Assembly (NCBI GenBank): GCA_934338765.1
Contig: CAKRHL010000119.1
Span: forward strand, 1-6,647
DNA from: an uncultured Lachnospiraceae bacterium
GTDB taxonomy: Bacteria; Bacillota; Clostridia; Lachnospirales; Lachnospiraceae
Direction of reading: 5' to 3'
DNA length: 6,647 nucleotides
This document shows positions 4,992 to 6,647 of this stretch, one piece after another. How positions within the stretch are numbered: the first letter of the stretch is position 1; each line of letters begins with the position of its first letter. The position numbers and the translations under genes were made by a program. The notes below the pieces were generated by a model. It did no database searches and was not told where the DNA came from. It worked only from the letters and a program-made list of their open reading frames with translations.

Positions 4992-6647
4992 ATGAAGGGA
5001 TTTGAAAAGTATCAGAAAACGTATTTTATGCCATCAGAGGCAACTTATGACTGGGTAAAAAAGGACAGCATCACAGAGCCGCCGGTATGGTGCAGTGTGG
5101 ATCTTAGAGATGGTAATCAGGCACTTATCGAGCCAATGAGTCTTGAGGAAAAGGTTGAGTTTTTTAAGATGCTGGTAAAGATCGGTTTCAAGGAGATCGA
5201 GGTTGGATTTCCGGCTGCATCCGAGACGGAATACAACTTTCTGCGTACTTTGATCGACCGGAAACTGATTCCGGATGATGTGACGGTACAGGTGCTGACA
5301 CAGGCAAGAGAGCACATTATCCGCAAGACATTTGAGGCGGTAGACGGTGCACCAAATGCAGTCGTCCATGTATATAATTCCACATCTGTTGCCCAGAGAG
5401 AGCAGGTGTTCCGCAAGTCCAAAGAGGAGATCAAAAAGATCGCAGTAGATGGTGCAAAGCTTCTCAAGGAGCTGGCAGCAGAGGTAAAGGGCAATATCCG
5501 CTTTGAGTACAGCCCGGAGAGCTTCCATGGTACCGAGGTAGAGTATGCGGTTGAGGTCTGCAACGCAGTTCTGGATGTATGGCAGCCACAGGCTGATGCC
5601 AAGGCGATCATCAATATTCCATCCACCGTGGAAAATGCGATGCCTCATGTATTTGCAACACAGATCGAGTATGTCAGCAAGCATTTGAAATACAGAGACA
5701 ATGTTGTTCTTTCCCTGCATCCGCACAACGACCGTGGCTGCGGTGTGGCAACGGCGGAGCTGGGTGTTCTGGCCGGAGCTGATCGTATCGAGGGAACACT
5801 TTTCGGAAATGGTGAGCGTACCGGTAACATGGATATTGTGACCATGGCAATGAATATGTTCTCCCATGGAGTCGATCCGAAGCTGGACTTCTCCAATATG
5901 CAGGAGATTGCCGATACCTATGAGCGTCTGACCAATATGCAGGTATCTATGCGTCAGCCATATGCAGGAGAGCTTGTATTTACTGCATTCTCCGGTTCTC
6001 ATCAGGATGCGATCTCCAAGGGGATGGCATACCGTGAGGAAAAGAACTGCGAGTACTGGACTGTACCTTATCTGCCGATCGATCCAAAGGATGTGGGACG
6101 TACCTATGATTCTGACGTTATCCGTATCAACAGCCAGTCCGGTCGTGGCGGTGTCAGCTATGTATTAAAGAACAGCTTCGGTCTGATCCTGCCGGATAAG
6201 ATGAAGGAAGAGGTTGGATATCTTATGAAGAATGTATCCGATCACCGCCATGCAGAGTTGTCTCCGGAGGATATGAGAGATGTATTTAAGGAGACTTATG
6301 TGGATGTTGACAAGAAGTTTGATGTATCCGAGTGTCATTTCAAACAGAAGGATGGTATCGGAGCTGAGGTAACCATCGTCGCAGACGGCAAGGAGACGGT
6401 TGTGGATTCTCACGGAAACGGACGTCTGAATGCAGTAAACCATGCCATCAAGAAATACTTCGATCTGGATTATGCATTGGATGTATATGAGGAGCATTCT
6501 CTTTCCAAGCGTTCCGATGCACAGGCAATCTCCTATGTGGGTATTAAGCCTGCCGGTCAGGAGAAGCTGTACTGGGGTGCCGGTACCGATGATGATATCA
6601 TTAAGTCTTCGATTGACGCACTGGTCAATGCAGTGAACCGTTATATG
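4992..6647 (+). CDS. leuA: 2-isopropylmalate synthase (3' end outside window)
   Basis: The frame is open for 552 codons to the window edge. LeuA condenses acetyl-CoA with 2-oxoisovalerate, the first committed step of leucine synthesis. The N-terminal HMGL-like TIM barrel shows PPVWCSVDLRDGNQ (residues 30-43, with R39 and metal ligand D40), SLHPHNDRG with metal-binding H243 and H245, and GNGERTGN (272-279). An EYWTVPYLPIDP linker region follows, and then the C-terminal LeuA allosteric domain (about 420 onward), with DSHGNGRLNAV and WGAGTDDDIIKSSIDALVNAVNR, where leucine feeds back. The sequence resembles the long, Mycobacterium-type LeuA of about 550-600 residues more than the E. coli type, so only a few C-terminal residues are probably missing. 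The start is fixed by GGAGGG (4978-4983), 8 nt before ATG 4992. Expression should depend on the T-box upstream. No further leu or ilv gene is visible. Confidence 0.96.
   Translation, partial: MKGFEKYQKTYFMPSEATYDWVKKDSITEPPVWCSVDLRDGNQALIEPMSLEEKVEFFKMLVKIGFKEIEVGFPAASETEYNFLRTLIDRKLIPDDVTVQVLTQAREHIIRKTFEAVDGAPNAVVHVYNSTSVAQREQVFRKSKEEIKKIAVDGAKLLKELAAEVKGNIRFEYSPESFHGTEVEYAVEVCNAVLDVWQPQADAKAIINIPSTVENAMPHVFATQIEYVSKHLKYRDNVVLSLHPHNDRGCGVATAELGVLAGADRIEGTLFGNGERTGNMDIVTMAMNMFSHGVDPKLDFSNMQEIADTYERLTNMQVSMRQPYAGELVFTAFSGSHQDAISKGMAYREEKNCEYWTVPYLPIDPKDVGRTYDSDVIRINSQSGRGGVSYVLKNSFGLILPDKMKEEVGYLMKNVSDHRHAELSPEDMRDVFKETYVDVDKKFDVSECHFKQKDGIGAEVTIVADGKETVVDSHGNGRLNAVNHAIKKYFDLDYALDVYEEHSLSKRSDAQAISYVGIKPAGQEKLYWGAGTDDDIIKSSIDALVNAVNRYM

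Noticed and set aside
5034..6002. 322-codon open frame on the minus strand opposite leuA
   Set aside because: It lies entirely antisense to a clearly functional leuA frame with intact motifs, has no recognisable domain, and is Cys/Leu/His-rich in the way typical of antisense shadows.
1..6647. Search for mobile elements, CRISPR arrays, tRNA or rRNA genes, phage or defence genes
   Set aside because: No terminal inverted repeats, transposase motifs, spaced direct repeats or tRNA-like cloverleafs were seen. Every sizeable segment is explained by housekeeping genes or their control regions.

Overview
The window looks like chromosomal housekeeping DNA from an anaerobic Gram-positive bacterium of the Clostridia, most likely a gut-type Lachnospiraceae. 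The reasons are an oxygen-sensitive glycyl-radical ribonucleotide reductase, a RecU-type (Firmicutes) Holliday junction resolvase, a leucine T-box leader, AGGAGG-like ribosome binding sites and moderate GC with AT-rich gaps. The species cannot be named from the sequence alone. No phage, IS element, CRISPR array, toxin-antitoxin or defence cassette is visible, and I see no evidence of an undescribed system.

Layout. (1) Bases 1-438 (+) hold the C-terminal part of an RluA-family pseudouridine synthase. After 44 nt comes recU (483-1016, +), probably in the same transcript. (2) Bases 1017-1267 form a dense control region: two NrdR boxes 31 bp apart, a TTGACA-17-TAACAT promoter, a terminator-like hairpin straddling the predicted transcription start, and a leader with a second small hairpin. 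(3) nrdD (1268-3445, +) encodes the class III ribonucleotide reductase. Its activase gene nrdG is not next to it. (4) A hairpin at 3473-3522 with A- and T-tracts on either side probably ends transcription from both directions. (5) A convergent gene (4487-3573, -) encodes a PF06541/CmpB-like membrane protein with a helical C-terminal tail. (6) Bases 4488-4991 are a divergent control region: two promoters with -35 boxes 9 bp apart, then a leucine T-box riboswitch (specifier CUC, UGGU acceptor bulge) with its terminator. (7) leuA (4992 to the window end, +) encodes 2-isopropylmalate synthase of the long type and is cut just before its expected C-terminus.

The genes are not one pathway. The two regulatory circuits are the informative part. 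nrdD appears to be under NrdR, a repressor that senses nucleotides. leuA appears to be controlled by uncharged tRNA-Leu through transcription antitermination, with leucine feedback on the enzyme's C-terminal domain as a second layer.
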